DNA of 64,000 bases from Archivesica marissinica (taxonomy: Eukaryota > Mollusca > Bivalvia > Venerida > Vesicomyidae), in the NCBI GenBank assembly GCA_014843695.1, contig CM026398.1, forward strand, positions 20,445,594-20,509,593. Reading direction: 5' to 3'. The notes below the pieces were generated by a model that saw only the letters and a program-made list of their open reading frames with translations, had not been told where the DNA came from and searched no databases. The translations under genes were made by a program, and so were the position numbers. This document shows positions 1 to 10,945 of the stretch, piece after piece. Every line of letters starts with the position of its first letter. Position 1 is the first letter of the stretch.

Positions 1-213
1 AGTGTATAGTTCTGCAATATATAGACCGATTAATTAATACGTCACGTTGTTATAGGTTAACTATTTTTGTTGAGTGTATAGTTCTGCAATATAGAGACCG
101 ATTAATTAATACGTCACATTGTTATAGGTTAACTATTTTTGTTGAGTGTATAGTTCTGCAATATATAGACCGATTAATTAATACGTCACGTTGTGATAGG
201 TTAACTATTCTTG
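1..213. repeat. 72-bp tandem repeat, about 3 copies
   Basis: Copies starting at 1, 73 and 145 share the opening AGTGTATAGTTCTGCAATAT and differ at only a few bases; the third copy decays near 205. The array probably continues to the left of the window. It lies in the intron before the receptor exon at 344. Confidence 0.9.
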
Positions 214-343
214 ACCGTTACTATAGTATCATTGGAACATAATGACTTGTAGACCAATTTGCTAATATGTCATATAAATACATTAATTCCCGTGTAAGCA
301 TCAACATAGCATATCTACCGTTGCTTTTCTTTTTCTTTTACAG

Positions 344-1822
344 ATTGAACACATCGGGACATTTACTAATGGTGAATATATCGCTGCATCTAATGTACAC
401 GTGTTAGCGTCGTCCGCGTGTAATATGTATTGCCAAGAATGTCAAGAACAGGTTGATATTAGATACTCCTATCTCCATGGGGACGTCATTATTCTTGGGT
501 TGTTCTCTGTGAGACATTATGGCGAGACCGCGTTTACATGTGGGCATACCAGACGAGATACAAATGATATAATCACCGTGTCCTCATTCATTCAATCAGT
601 TATAGCCAGGCGAAATCAAACTGGAATAAAGTTTGGTGCCATTGCAATAGATGACTGCTACAATGGCCTCAATACGAATCAATACCTGGCAGAACTATTT
701 AGCAAAAGGAAAATAATCCAAGACCCTGTATCAAATACAGTGATCAATTTTGATAATGTTATATCAATCATTGGAGCTTTATCGAGCCCCGTTTCGTTAG
801 TTGTTGCAGATTTAGCAACTTCAGTTGGTTTGCCAATGATTTCGTATGGTGCATCATCCCCCGACCTGGACAATCGCAATAGATATCCTTACTTCTTGCG
901 AACTGTTCCTAGTGATACACTTCAAGTGCAAGGTATGATCAATGTAGTTTCAGAGCTGGAAGTCTCTCATGTAGGATTGGTTTATATAAATGATGCGTAC
1001 GGACAAAGAGGCAAGTTAAAGCTTCTAGAAGAGGCTGCCAGCAGGAATATATGTATTGAAAATGCGATAAGTGTTACACTAGACATGACTGATGAATATG
1101 TAAAGTCATATGTCATCGAAGAACTGTATCAGCAACAAGTAAGAGTTGTGTTATTTTTTGGAATTGATAGTATCGCTCGACAGATGCTGGAGGTAATGAG
1201 TGCTGAGTTTAGTAGTAAATACGAGCCTCTTGTCTTCATAGCGAGTGAGGCATGGGGAACGAATCAGCATCTCATTGAAGGTAACATAGGACACACCAGC
1301 AAAGGTTCTATTGTGTTCAATATTGCAACAAAATCGTATAACAGCGAGTCGTACAATACATACATACACAGTCTGCAGTCCACACAAGTCTATATAAACA
1401 GATGGATTCCCAAGTATTTCGAAGCTTACAATGATTGCAACTATCTCACTTCATTTGAAAAATCCTTCTTTGGAAACAGAACTCTGAAACAACCGAATCT
1501 ATGCGGAAGCAGCGATTTTAAGAGCACTTTAGATGCAAATACCGCAAATATTCTCTATAAAGACCAGCGAAGTGTCCATACGATCCTTTCCGTATTTGCT
1601 GTAACTGAAGGCTTCAAGAAGTTGTGTGAGCAAGAAAGACAACCAGCTTGTTCAGCAAGTCTTGTCAAATCTGCACATGGCGCATATTTCGAATTCATAA
1701 AATCCACTCGGTATGAAGAGAATACTCCGATATTTGACGAGGACGGAAATGGAAATATTGGATATACGATATACAACATACAGCGCAAGGGAACTGTCAA
1801 TATAGCGTACGATTATGAAATG
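344..1822 (+). CDS. Receptor exon: Venus-flytrap ligand-binding domain (mGluR type), partial gene
   Basis: A pyrimidine-rich acceptor ends at 343, the frame is open in phase 0 for 493 codons, and a donor (AAATG|GTAAAT) follows 1822. The in-frame ATG at 401 is internal, not the start. Residues 1-20 (IGTFTNGEY...) resemble the end of a flytrap domain, as IGSYTKDG does in the next exon, so another flytrap domain probably lies upstream. A cysteine linker (CNMYCQEC) follows. Then comes a full periplasmic-binding-protein-like domain from about residue 45 (DVIILGLFSVRHYG). Family C landmarks are IIGALSSPVS, PMISYGASSPDL, RYPYFLRTVPSD, YINDAYGQRG and the end motif FDEDGNGNIGY. Family knowledge: this domain sits outside the cell and binds amino acids or similar small ligands. 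The ligand here is unknown. The gene lacks its 5' end in this window. Confidence 0.9.
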
Positions 1823-2891
1823 GTAAATACTCTCATCACTGACATTATTAATTCAAAGTTTCAAGTTTATTGGCATTATCAGCATTATATTGCCGTTGGC
1901 CATTTACACACAAGTATTAACTATGGCAAAAATACATACACAAATACATAAATACATACATACACATTTTAAGAAACAGTGATATTATCTAGGTTTTATT
2001 TTCTTAGCAACATAGATTCCTTTATATACTTCGATATCCTTAGCAATTTCATTTTATTCGTATATGACATGATAGTATTGAATTTCTGTACACAAGACCA
2101 AGATATGTTACCAAGGTATTTAGTTCTTAAACTTCTGTATCTGGTACAACATAGCAAAAAGTGATACTCCGCTTCAACCGTCCTCTGGATACATAGTTTA
2201 CATAACGATTTTCTCTTTCTATATCATTATATCTACCAAATTCAATGTCTAGGTTGTGTGAACATACTCTTAAGCATGTTAACCATTTTCGTAAATCATC
2301 ATTAACAATCTTATCGATATATTTTTCAAATATAAATTCATTTTTAAATTTACAATAATTAATGGGTCAATCTATAAATTAATGTTTGGATTATTCTCTA
2401 TTAGTCATTATCCACACACATTTGGATTGGTTTAAGCAAATTGTATTGCTTTCAAATAACATAGATATACACAAACTTCACAATAGTGATACAACAAACG
2501 AAATGTAACGGATATTATGAGTGAAACTGCTATCATTTATAAGAAGCAAATGGGTTTGGTCACAAGTTTTACCAACATTAGTGACAACCCTCCTCTCAGA
2601 TCACAATGATGTAACAGAATGAGCAGACCTTTTCCATGATTCTTAACTTGCATAGTTATTGGAATATAAAATTCAACTGATTTATTAATATCAATGTAAA
2701 CAAAGGTAAAGAAAATTAGGAAAGACAAAAAATAATTATGTTTTAACCAAAACAGTTTAGTATTATACACCTGATGTGTTGCTCGCATTTCCATGTCTTC
2801 GTCCTAATTAAGAGATACATTCTAGTACGTCCCATTGCTCATTAGGACGATGCAAATAGTCATCATCAGGTCATATTTCTAACGATATAAT

Positions 2892-3085
2892 GCACATATT
2901 ATTGATGGAGGAACACCTCGGACCTTCTAGCAGTATTTCAGACACTGGCAGGCACCTGGGTATAACCACAGCCAGCTGGACAGCTTCCTCAGTATACACA
3001 CCCAGTGGGATTCGAACCTACATTAGGGGCACGTGGTTTGAAGTCCATGACATTAACCACTTGGCCACGGAAGCCACACTTTCGT
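2892..3085 (-). mobile_element. tRNA-derived SINE, family D
   Basis: Read on the minus strand, the segment begins with a tRNA-like head: box A as TGGCCAAGTGGTTAATG and box B as GGTTCGAATCCC. A body shared with copies at 6862-7055, 25866-26130, 51335-51480 and 60980-61200 follows. The head has no tRNA 3' half or acceptor stem, so it is not a functional tRNA gene. Confidence 0.8.
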
Positions 3086-3158
3086 AAAAGAGTACCAAAA
3101 CCGCCAACCAGTAAACGTGATACTTATTAGATAGGTTCGACATTTTGATGCTAAGAGA

Positions 3159-3428
3159 GTCCGCCTCCGTGGTCGAGTGGTTAAGGTCGCCGACTTGTAT
3201 ACCACTGTAACCTATCATCACTGATGGTGACCATGGGGTTCGAGCCCCGCTCAGGCCATGTCTCATTTTAATGATAAAGTTGCCAGTTTCTTACGGAGGT
3301 TGGTGCACCCAAGTACTGGTTAACCGCTGGAGCCTGCCCAGGAAAGGTGTTGTTAGGTAAACTGCCCGCCGGCGATATAGCTCGAAATGGTGCTGATGCA
3401 GGCGTAACACCCGAAATATAACATAACA
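3159..3428 (+). mobile_element. tRNA-derived SINE, family A, with Nin-DC-like tail
   Basis: The head contains TGGTCGAGTGGTTAAGG (box A) and GGTTCGAGCCCC (box B). The body is nearly identical to 13338-13603. The 3' part (GATATAGCTCGAAATGGTGC then TGATGCAGGCGTAACACC) resembles the Nin-DC domain of molluscan SINEs. That assignment is from memory of the family and should be aligned. It ends in ATAACATAACA. Confidence 0.85.
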
Positions 3429-3472
3429 ATGATGATAAAAGGTATATATTACATACATAGATTTAATTATAT

Positions 3473-3697
3473 GTGGAAGTCGTGATAGTGCAGTGGATGC
3501 GCGTTCGCTTCAGGTGCGAAAGGTCCGGAGTTCGATCCCCACTGGAGCCGTTACGATTGTGCCCTTAGGCAAGGCATTTAAATTCCACATTGCCTCTTCT
3601 CTCTCCCTCGTGGCGATGGATTCCATCAGTAATGAGGTCTCGAGAGTGATTTATATAAGTTGAAATAACTTGTTTCGCAATCGAGCTAAAATAAATT
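3473..3697 (+). mobile_element. tRNA-derived SINE, family B
   Basis: Head with a box A-like AGTGCAGTGGATGCG and box B-like GAGTTCGATCCCC; body with GCCCTTAGGCAAGGCATTTA; tail GAGCTAAAATAAA. Other copies are at 51046-51272 (minus), 63440-63600 (5'-truncated) and a decayed copy at 49881-50282. It ends about 35 bp before the receptor exon at 3733. Confidence 0.85.
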
Positions 3698-3732
3698 TGT
3701 ATAAACTAAATTATATATACTTTAATATACAG

Positions 3733-3947
3733 ATTGGCTCGTACACAAAAGACGGCAAATTGAAATTGACCCAGGATCTAAAATTCTACAACGATCGGCA
3801 GCAGGAAGTGGCTCTGCAGCGGGAGTATATAGACTGCTATAACTACGACGCTACCTGTTCGCATGTCTGTCATTCACAAATAACAACTCCACACACCACG
3901 ACCACTGTACACATACCAACAGCATCAACGGGTGGGGAAACCAACAG
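3733..3947 (+). CDS. Receptor exon: end of flytrap domain and cysteine/threonine-rich stalk
   Basis: The acceptor is TTTAATATACAG ending at 3732 and the donor is CCAACAG|GTACGT at 3948. The exon starts in phase 0, matching the exon ending at 1822. It leaves two bases, which the single base opening the exon at 7396 completes. It begins IGSYTKDGKLKL, the closing strand of a flytrap domain, then has a short cysteine cluster (CYNYDATCSHVC). A Thr/Ser-rich stretch (TTPHTTTTVHIPTASTGG) follows that looks like an O-glycosylated stalk before the membrane. There is no sign of the nine-cysteine domain or seven-helix domain of true metabotropic glutamate receptors. Confidence 0.88.
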
Positions 3948-4446
3948 GTACGTGCCTATACAACACACAACAACACAATTTTTCTTAATAATCCAATGTA
4001 TTTTTAATACCAGCTGAATAGTCTATGCTAATCAGTTCAATTCTGATCTGATCAGAGTTGATATTTGCTTTTTCAAAACATATTTTAATATGCGCAATAG
4101 TGCTCTCATACAATCATCAGCATTTTATGATATCATTTTGATTGTAAGCTTATTTTAGGTTAGATTAGCGTAGGCTATTCAGATTTATCATGTGTTGTTT
4201 ACAAACACATGTATGTATATACATATGTTATATCATACTATATTATTACAACTGCATAATGTGATGTGTTTTATACTTTGATAAATACTGTCTCTTGTAA
4301 CTCATTTATGAGTGGCAATGTACTATACCATGTATTATTTTAATGTTGTTCTGTTATTGTTGTACATTGATGAGACATAAATAAATATAAATATAAATAT
4401 ATTGGTCAATTGGAAATGTATATACATATATTGTGTATTTCTTTAA
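3948..4446 (+). other. Intron sequence, nothing recognised
   Basis: AT-rich intron of the receptor gene. I see no coding exon, RNA gene or repeat copy in it. Confidence 0.6.
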
Positions 4447-4712
4447 TTGGCGTTAAAACACTGTCGTGACGTCATACTTGTAGTCCATTATTATTAATAT
4501 TGAACTACTATCAAAAGGTCAAAAGGCCAGAGTATTATGTTAAATCTTATGCGTAAATGTACGAAATTGAAAATTTTGTTTACTAGGATATTGTTATATA
4601 AGTGCGTGCTTTAAGTAAGATATAAGCCTCAAACGGATTCAATATGTAAACTATTGGATTGTGTGAGGTGCGTTGGGTCGTTTTCGGCTTATATCCTATA
4701 CATAAAGGCCAG
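4447..4712 (+). mobile_element. Dispersed repeat G (loop-inverted copy)
   Basis: Shares blocks in the same order with 62880-63170 and 26932-27532: AAAACACTGTCGTGACGTCA, GCAGTCCATTATT-like, CAAAAGGCCAGAGTATTA, GATATAAGCCTCAAACGG and TTTTCGGCTTATATCCTA. Its internal hairpin region is inverted relative to the other copies (see findings). The class is unknown; no terminal inverted repeats are seen. Confidence 0.75.
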
Positions 4713-4852
4713 TCTTTTTACATTTTCGAAATGTGAATAGGAATAGCTAATTGTTTCATATCCATGCATAATTATTCATGGTGCAGCATGACTTGATGAT
4801 ACTCTACGATGCAGTATGACTTGAATGGCCGTCTTTAAGCTGAGTTCATACT

Positions 4853-4905
4853 ATACTAGAGGACATAGAAAACGCACACCTATATTATATGATTATTAAT
4901 ATATG
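4853..4905 (+). mobile_element. One end of a MITE (family as at 18151-18368)
   Basis: CTAGAGGACATAGAAAACGC followed by ACACCTATATTATATGATTA matches the reverse complement of the right end of the element at 18151-18368. No partner terminus is seen downstream, so this is a truncated copy. Confidence 0.7.
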
Positions 4906-5104
4906 TCATCTACTCTGCACGTTAATGCTCACATATACTATGTTGACATTGATTTTGTATGTGTTGTATGGCATATATTCTATTTTTACCAGAATAAAAC
5001 TATCTATCATCATCATATTCCATAACATATTATATATAGTTTCTCTATACTTTTCAGCTTTAACATTACTATATATAATTCCAATACGCAGTTTTCACTT
5101 ATAA

Positions 5105-5212
5105 TCCAAACATTTGATTTGTGTATATGTTGAGGGCCTCATGGTAGATTAACTTTTGTTAAATTTGTTCTCTCATAAAATAAAGTCTTTATTATTATTA
5201 TTATTATTATTA
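5105..5212 (+). mobile_element. Retroelement 3' end, family F, with (ATT)n tail
   Basis: Carries GTTGAGGGCCTCATGGTAGA, then TTCTCTCATAAAATAAAGTC and an ATT microsatellite. The same arrangement occurs at 26876-27587 (split by another element), 46490-46620 (minus) and 52015-52112. The AATAAAG plus microsatellite end suggests a retrotransposon 3' terminus. Confidence 0.7.
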
Positions 5213-5320
5213 CTTTTGTTTGTATTGTTGTCACACTGTGACACAGGGCACGTGGAATAGTAGTCCATGGTGTCTCATTAACCAGTACTTCGTTACAACA
5301 TTCACATGTACCGTCCATAT

Positions 5321-5575
5321 ATACCGTGGCCTATTGGTTAAGGCGTCCGTCTACGGAGCGGGGAGATCGAAGGTTCGAATCTCATCAGGGGTTCATTCTG
5401 ATATGGCCGCTTGGTGAGCCGCCAGCTAGTTAAATAATGGTTACCGATTGCCTATCAGCCATGCGCCTTGTCCACAAGGATAGGATTCGGGAAGTACTGA
5501 TGTCCATAAATGGTGTCCCATACGTCAGTAATGACTGGCCCTTTCAATAGGGCTATAATAATAACACTATAATAA
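5321..5575 (+). mobile_element. tRNA-derived SINE, family E
   Basis: The tRNA-like head has CGTGGCCTATTGGTTAAGGC (box A) and AGGTTCGAATCTC (box B). A body rich in hairpins (TTGTCCACAAGG; CCCTTTCAATAGGGC) and an AT-rich tail follow. It is the only copy in the window. Confidence 0.75.
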
Positions 5576-5851
5576 ACATAAACAAATGCTTTACTTTTAT
5601 ACTTTCTACACATTCTCTATAACAAATCAACTGTATACAACGGGTCAGTTCTAACCGAGCCAACTCTGATCTGTCCATTCTAATGGTCTGAACACTATAC
5701 TATAGGCAGATTTATGTCACGTGCTCGTAGCATAGCTTAGCCCTTGACCTGCCAATCACAACACATGTCGCTTTTGCAAACAGCATAGATATATTCGAAT
5801 CTATTCGGATAGTGGAGCTAAATCACATGTCTGAATATCAAACAAGATAGA

Positions 5852-6850
5852 TAAATATACATTGCAATGGGAACTGCTGGGTAAATATACATTGCAATGG
5901 GTACTGCTGGGTAAATATACATTGCAATGGGTAGTGTTGGGTAAATATACAGTGCAATGGGTACTGCTGGGTAAATATACAGTGCAATGGGTAGTGTTGG
6001 GTAAATATACATTGCAATGGGTACTGATGGGTAAATATACATTACAATGGGTACTGCTGGGTAAATATACATTGCAATGGGTACTGCTGGGTAAATATAC
6101 AGTGCAATGGGTACTGCTGGGTAAATATACAGTGCAATGGGTACTGCTGGGTAAATATACAGTGCAATGGGTACTGCTGGGTAAATATACATTGCAATGG
6201 GTACTGCTGGGTAAATATACATTGCAATGGGTACTGCTGGGTAAATATACAGTGCAATGGGTACTGCTGGGTAAATATACAGTGCAATGGGTACTGCTGG
6301 GTAAATATACATTGCAATGGGTACTGCTGGGTAAATATACATTGCAATGGGTACTGCTGGGTAAATATACATTGCAATGGGTAGTGTTGGGTGAATATAC
6401 AGTGCAATGGGTACTGCTGGGTAAATATACAGTGCAATGGGTACTGCTGGGTAAATATACATTGCAATGGGTACTGCTGGGTAAATATACATTGCAATGG
6501 GTACTGCTGGGTAAATATACCAGTGCAATGGGTACTGCTGGGTAAATATACAGTGCAATGGGTACTGCTGGGTAAATATACATTGCAATGGGTACTGCTG
6601 GGTAAATATACAGTGCAATGGGTACTGCTGGGTAAATATACATTGCAATGGGTACTGCTGGGTAAATATACAGTACAATGGGTACTGCTGGGTAAATATA
6701 CATTACAATGGGTAGTGTTGGGTAAATATACAGTGCAATGGTTACTGTTGGGTAAATATACAGTGCAATGGGTACTGCTGGGTAAATATACATTGCAATG
6801 GGTACTGCTGGGTAAATATACATTGCAATGGGTACTGCTGCGTAAATATA
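5852..6850. repeat. 30-bp tandem array, about 33 units
   Basis: Unit begins GTAAATATACATTGCAATGG; variants alternate CATTGCAA/CAGTGCAA and ACTGCTGG/AGTGTTGG. One 1-bp insertion near 6520 shifts the register. Because 30 is a multiple of 3 and the unit lacks stops, several frames stay open on both strands; none has coding features. It lies in the receptor intron between the stalk and transmembrane exons. Confidence 0.97.
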
Positions 6851-6861
6851 TATCGACCCCT

Positions 6862-7055
6862 CTAACTATTATTAGTTGAGGAAGACCCCGGATGCCCATC
6901 CAAGCATTATTTCAGGCACGGGTGGGTACGCGGATAGAACCACTGACCTACCGCAAGCCAGCTGGATAGCTTCTTACCTGGAAAGAATTCGAACCTACAC
7001 CGGTGAGAGCCAAACGATTTGAAGTCAACGACCTTAGCCACGCAGCCACTCTAAT
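6862..7055 (-). mobile_element. tRNA-derived SINE, family D
   Basis: Minus-strand copy with head (GTGGCTGCGTGGCTAAGG) and box B (GGTTCGAATTC), and the body motif GGATGGGCATCCGG. The bases after it (TAAATATACATAGTACGG) resemble units of the 30-bp array, suggesting insertion near the array's end. Confidence 0.75.
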
Positions 7056-7395
7056 AAATATACATAGTACGGTAAATATATGAGCAGGACGTGCACCCGG
7101 CAGAAAGCATGAACATTAGCATACAAGTGGTTTACTGTATGCTAGATCGGGCAGCTTACTAATATTGTTAGAACTTGTTTCCCAACCCATTTTGCTTTTT
7201 CTTTGCTTTATCACGATTATGTATCTAATGCAAATGTCTAATAGCAAATACAATATGAGTAAACATTAGATCGGGAGACATTTGAAACGAGCAATGTAAC
7301 CTGCTGGAACATTCAGTTTGTGGCGGATGCCAACACGAGTATCAAACTTACAACACATAATTATATTAACAATTTAACATATTTGTAACTTTCAG
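7056..7395 (+). other. Intron sequence before the transmembrane exon
   Basis: No gene or repeat recognised beyond the array-like scrap at its left edge. It ends in the acceptor TTGTAACTTTCAG at 7395. Confidence 0.6.
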
Positions 7396-7544
7396 TTCCC
7401 TGATGACGATGACGATAGTTGTAGTCATTCTGTCGGTGTTGTTGGTCGCATTGGTGTTTGCTATTGTTGTGTTGATACGGATTCAGAGCCGACAGACCAA
7501 ACATTTGTCGGAAAAAAGAGACTCTGGCAGCCACTTCACGACCA
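7396..7544 (+). CDS. Receptor exon: single transmembrane helix and basic juxtamembrane region
   Basis: The acceptor ends at 7395 and the donor is ACGACCA|GTAAGTG at 7545. The first base completes a Ser codon with the two bases left at 3947. The last base, A, joins AA at 14738 to give Lys, so both junctions keep frame. The exon encodes a strongly hydrophobic helix (TIVVVILSVLLVALVFAIVV) followed by a positive stop-transfer segment (RIQSRQTKH). One helix only means a single-pass type I receptor. The last ~25 bp of the exon are homologous to the units of the array that follows, so the exon edge is the array's founding sequence. Confidence 0.87.
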
Positions 7545-10500
7545 GTAAGTGTCTAGTTAAACTACTTCAGAGAGAAGGATCTGACGGTCACGCCACGACC
7601 AGTAAGTATCTAGTTAAAATACTTCAGAGAGAAGGATCTGACGGTCACACACTACGACCAGTCAGTATCTAGTTAAAATACGTCAGAGAGAAGGATCTGA
7701 CGGTCCCGCCACGACCAGTAAGTATCTAGTTAAAATACTTCAGAGAGAAGGATCTGACGGTCACACCACGACCAGTAAGTATCTAGTTAAACTTCAGAGA
7801 GAAGGATCTGACGGTCACACCACGACCAGTCAGTATCTAGTTAAAATACTTCAGAGAGAAGGATCTGACGGTCACACCACGACCAGTCAGTATCTAGTTA
7901 AAATACTTCAGATAGAAGGATATGACGGTCACGCCACGACCAGTAAGTATCTAGTTAAAATACTTCAGATAGAAGGATCTGACGGTCACCCACGACCAGT
8001 CAGTATCTAGCTAAAATACTTCAGATAGAAGGATATGACGGTCACGCCACGACCAGTAAGTATCTAGTTAAAATACTTCAGATAGAAGGGTCTGACGGTC
8101 ACGCCACGACCAGTAAGTATCTAGTTAAAATACGTCAGAGAGAAGGATCTGACGGTCCCGCCACGACCAGTAAGTATCTAGTTAAAATACTTCAGAGAGA
8201 AGGATCTGACGGTCACACCACGACCAGTCAGTATCTAGTTAAAATACTTCAGATAGAAGGATATGCCGGTCACACAACGACCAGTCAGTATCTAGTTAAA
8301 ATACTTCAGATAGAAGGATCTGACGGTCACGCCACGACCAGTAAGTATCTAGTTAAAAATACTTCAGATATAAGGATCTGACGGTCACGCCACGACCAGT
8401 CAGTATCTAGTTAAAATACTTCAGATAGAAGGATATGACGGTCACGCCACGACCAGTAAGTATCTAGTTAAAATACTTCAGATAGAAGGATATGACGGTC
8501 ACGCCACGACCAGTAAGTATCTAGTTAAAATACTTCAGATATAAGGATATGACGGTCACGCCACGACCAGTAAGTATCTAGTTAAAATACTTCAGATAGA
8601 AGGATATGACGGTCACGCCACGACCAGTAAGTATCTAGTTAAAATACTTCAGAGAGAAGGATCTGACGGTCACGCTACGACCAGTAAGTATCTAGTTAAA
8701 ATACTTCATATAGAAGGATCTGACGGTCACGCCACGACCAGTCAGTATCTAGTTAAAATACTTCAGATAGAAGGATCTGACGGTCACACACTACGGCCAG
8801 TCAGTATCTAGTTAAAATACTTCAGATAGAAGGATCTGACGGTCACACACTACGGCCAGTCAGTATCTAGTTAAAATACTTCAGATAGAAGGATCTGACG
8901 GTCACACCACGACCAGTCAGTATCTAGTTAAAATACTTCAGATAGAAGGATCTGACGGTCACACACTACGACCAGTCAGTATCTAGTTAAAATACTTCAG
9001 ATAGAAGGATCTGACGGTCACACACTACGGCCAGTCAGTATCTAGTTAAAATACTTCAGATAGAAGGATCTGACGGTCACACACTACGACCAGTCAGTAT
9101 CTAGTTAAAATACTTCAGAGAGACGGATCAAACAGTCACACCACGGCCAGTCAGTATCTAGTTAAAATACTTCAGAGAGACGGACCTAACGGTCACACAC
9201 TACGGCCAGTCAGTATCTAGTTAAAATACTTCAGATAGAAGGATCTGACGGTCACGCCATGACCAGTAAGTATCTAGTTAAAATACTTCAGATAGAAGGA
9301 TATGCCGGTCACACAACGACCAGTCAGTATCTAGCTAAAATACTTCAGATAGAAGGATATGACGGTCACGCCACGACCAGTAAGTATCTAGTTAAAATAC
9401 TTCAGATAGAAGGGTCTGACGGTCACGCCACGACCAGTAAGTATCTAGTTAAAATACGTCAGAGAGAAGGATCTGACGGTCCCGCCACGACCAGTAAGTA
9501 TCTAGTTAAAATACTTCAGAGAGAAGGATCTGACGGTCACACCACGACCAGTCAGTATCTAGTTAAAATACTTCAGATAGAAGGATATGCCGGTCACACA
9601 ACGACCAGTCAGTATCTAGTTAAAATACTTCAGATAGAAGGATCTGACGGTCACGCCACGACCAGTAAGTATCTAGTTAAAAATACTTCAGATATAAGGA
9701 TCTGACGGTCACGCCACGACCAGTCAGTATCTAGTTAAAATACTTCAGATAGAAGGATATGACGGTCACGCCACGACCAGTAAGTATCTAGTTAAAATAC
9801 TTCAGATAGAAGGATATGACGGTCACGCCACGACCAGTAAGTATCTAGTTAAAATACTTCAGATATAAGGATATGACGGTCACGCCACGACCAGTAAGTA
9901 TCTAGTTAAAATACTTCAGATAGAAGGATATGACGGTCACGCCACGACCAGTAAGTATCTAGTTAAAATACTTCAGAGAGAAGGATCTGACGGTCACGCT
10001 ACGACCAGTAAGTATCTAGTTAAAATACTTCATATAGAAGGATCTGACGGTCACGCCACGACCAGTCAGTATCTAGTTAAAATACTTCAGATAGAAGGAT
10101 CTGACGGTCACACACTACGGCCAGTCAGTATCTAGTTAAAATACTTCAGATAGAAGGATCTGACGGTCACACACTACGGCCAGTCAGTATCTAGTTAAAA
10201 TACTTCAGATAGAAGGATCTGACGGTCACACCACGACCAGTCAGTATCTAGTTAAAATACTTCAGATAGAAGGATCTGACGGTCACACACTACGACCAGT
10301 CAGTATCTAGTTAAAATACTTCAGATAGAAGGATCTGACGGTCACACACTACGGCCAGTCAGTATCTAGTTAAAATACTTCAGATAGAAGGATCTGACGG
10401 TCACACACTACGACCAGTCAGTATCTAGTTAAAATACTTCAGAGAGACGGATCAAACAGTCACACCACGGCCAGTCAGTATCTAGTTAAAATACTTCAGA

Positions 10501-10945
10501 GAGACGGACCTAACGGTCACACACTACGGCCAGTCAGTATCTAGTTAAAATACTTCAGATAGAAGGATCTGACGGTCACACACTACGGCCAGTCAGTATC
10601 TAGTTAAAATACTTCAGATAGAAGGATCTGACGGTCACACACTACGACCAGTCAGTATCTAGTTAAAATACTTCAGAGAGACGGATCAAACAGTCACACC
10701 ACGGCCAGTCAGTATCTAGTTAAAATACTTCAGAGAGACGGACCTAACGGTCACACACTACGGCCAGTCAGTATCTAGTTAAAATACTTCAGATAGAAGG
10801 ATCTGACGGTCACACCACGGCCAGTCAGTATCTAGTTAAAATACTTCAGAGAGACGGACCTAACGGTCACACACTACGGCCAGTCAGTGTCTATTTAAAA
10901 TACTTCAGAGAGACGGATCAAACGGTCACACCACGGCCAGTCAGT
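7545..10945. repeat. 57/58-bp tandem array, about 60 units, carrying copies of a 5' splice site
   Basis: Each unit contains CACGACCAGTAAGTATCTAG or a GTCAGT variant, then TTAAAATACTTCAGAKAGAAG and ATCTGACGG. The first unit overlaps the true donor at 7545. By eye a little under half the units keep GTAAGT; the rest read GTCAGT. Units with CACACACTACG are 58 bp. A block of about 1.32 kb is duplicated (for example, the CTAGCTAAAATACTT variant at about 8007 and 9331). A four-unit block near 10440 is duplicated again near 10673. Confidence 0.95.

Larger units (their letters stand above)
1823..3732 (+). other. Receptor intron with SINE insertions
   Basis: AT-rich intron between two phase-0 boundaries. 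From 1823 to about 2890 I see no gene. The stretch around 2540-2580 shares a GAAGCAAATGGGTT-type block with 58476-58505, so it belongs to an old dispersed repeat. Three SINEs, listed separately, fill 2892-3697. Confidence 0.7.

Noticed and set aside
1979..2164. Short frame after the flytrap exon
   Set aside because: It lies in the intron after a good donor at 1823 and has no supporting feature.
3180..3260. A functional tRNA gene (box A and box B present)
   Set aside because: No matching acceptor stem or 3' half; the sequence continues into a SINE body repeated at 13338. The same holds for the other tRNA-like heads.
5801..6899. Overlapping frames on both strands in the 30-bp array
   Set aside because: A unit length divisible by three keeps several frames open at once; no coding signs.
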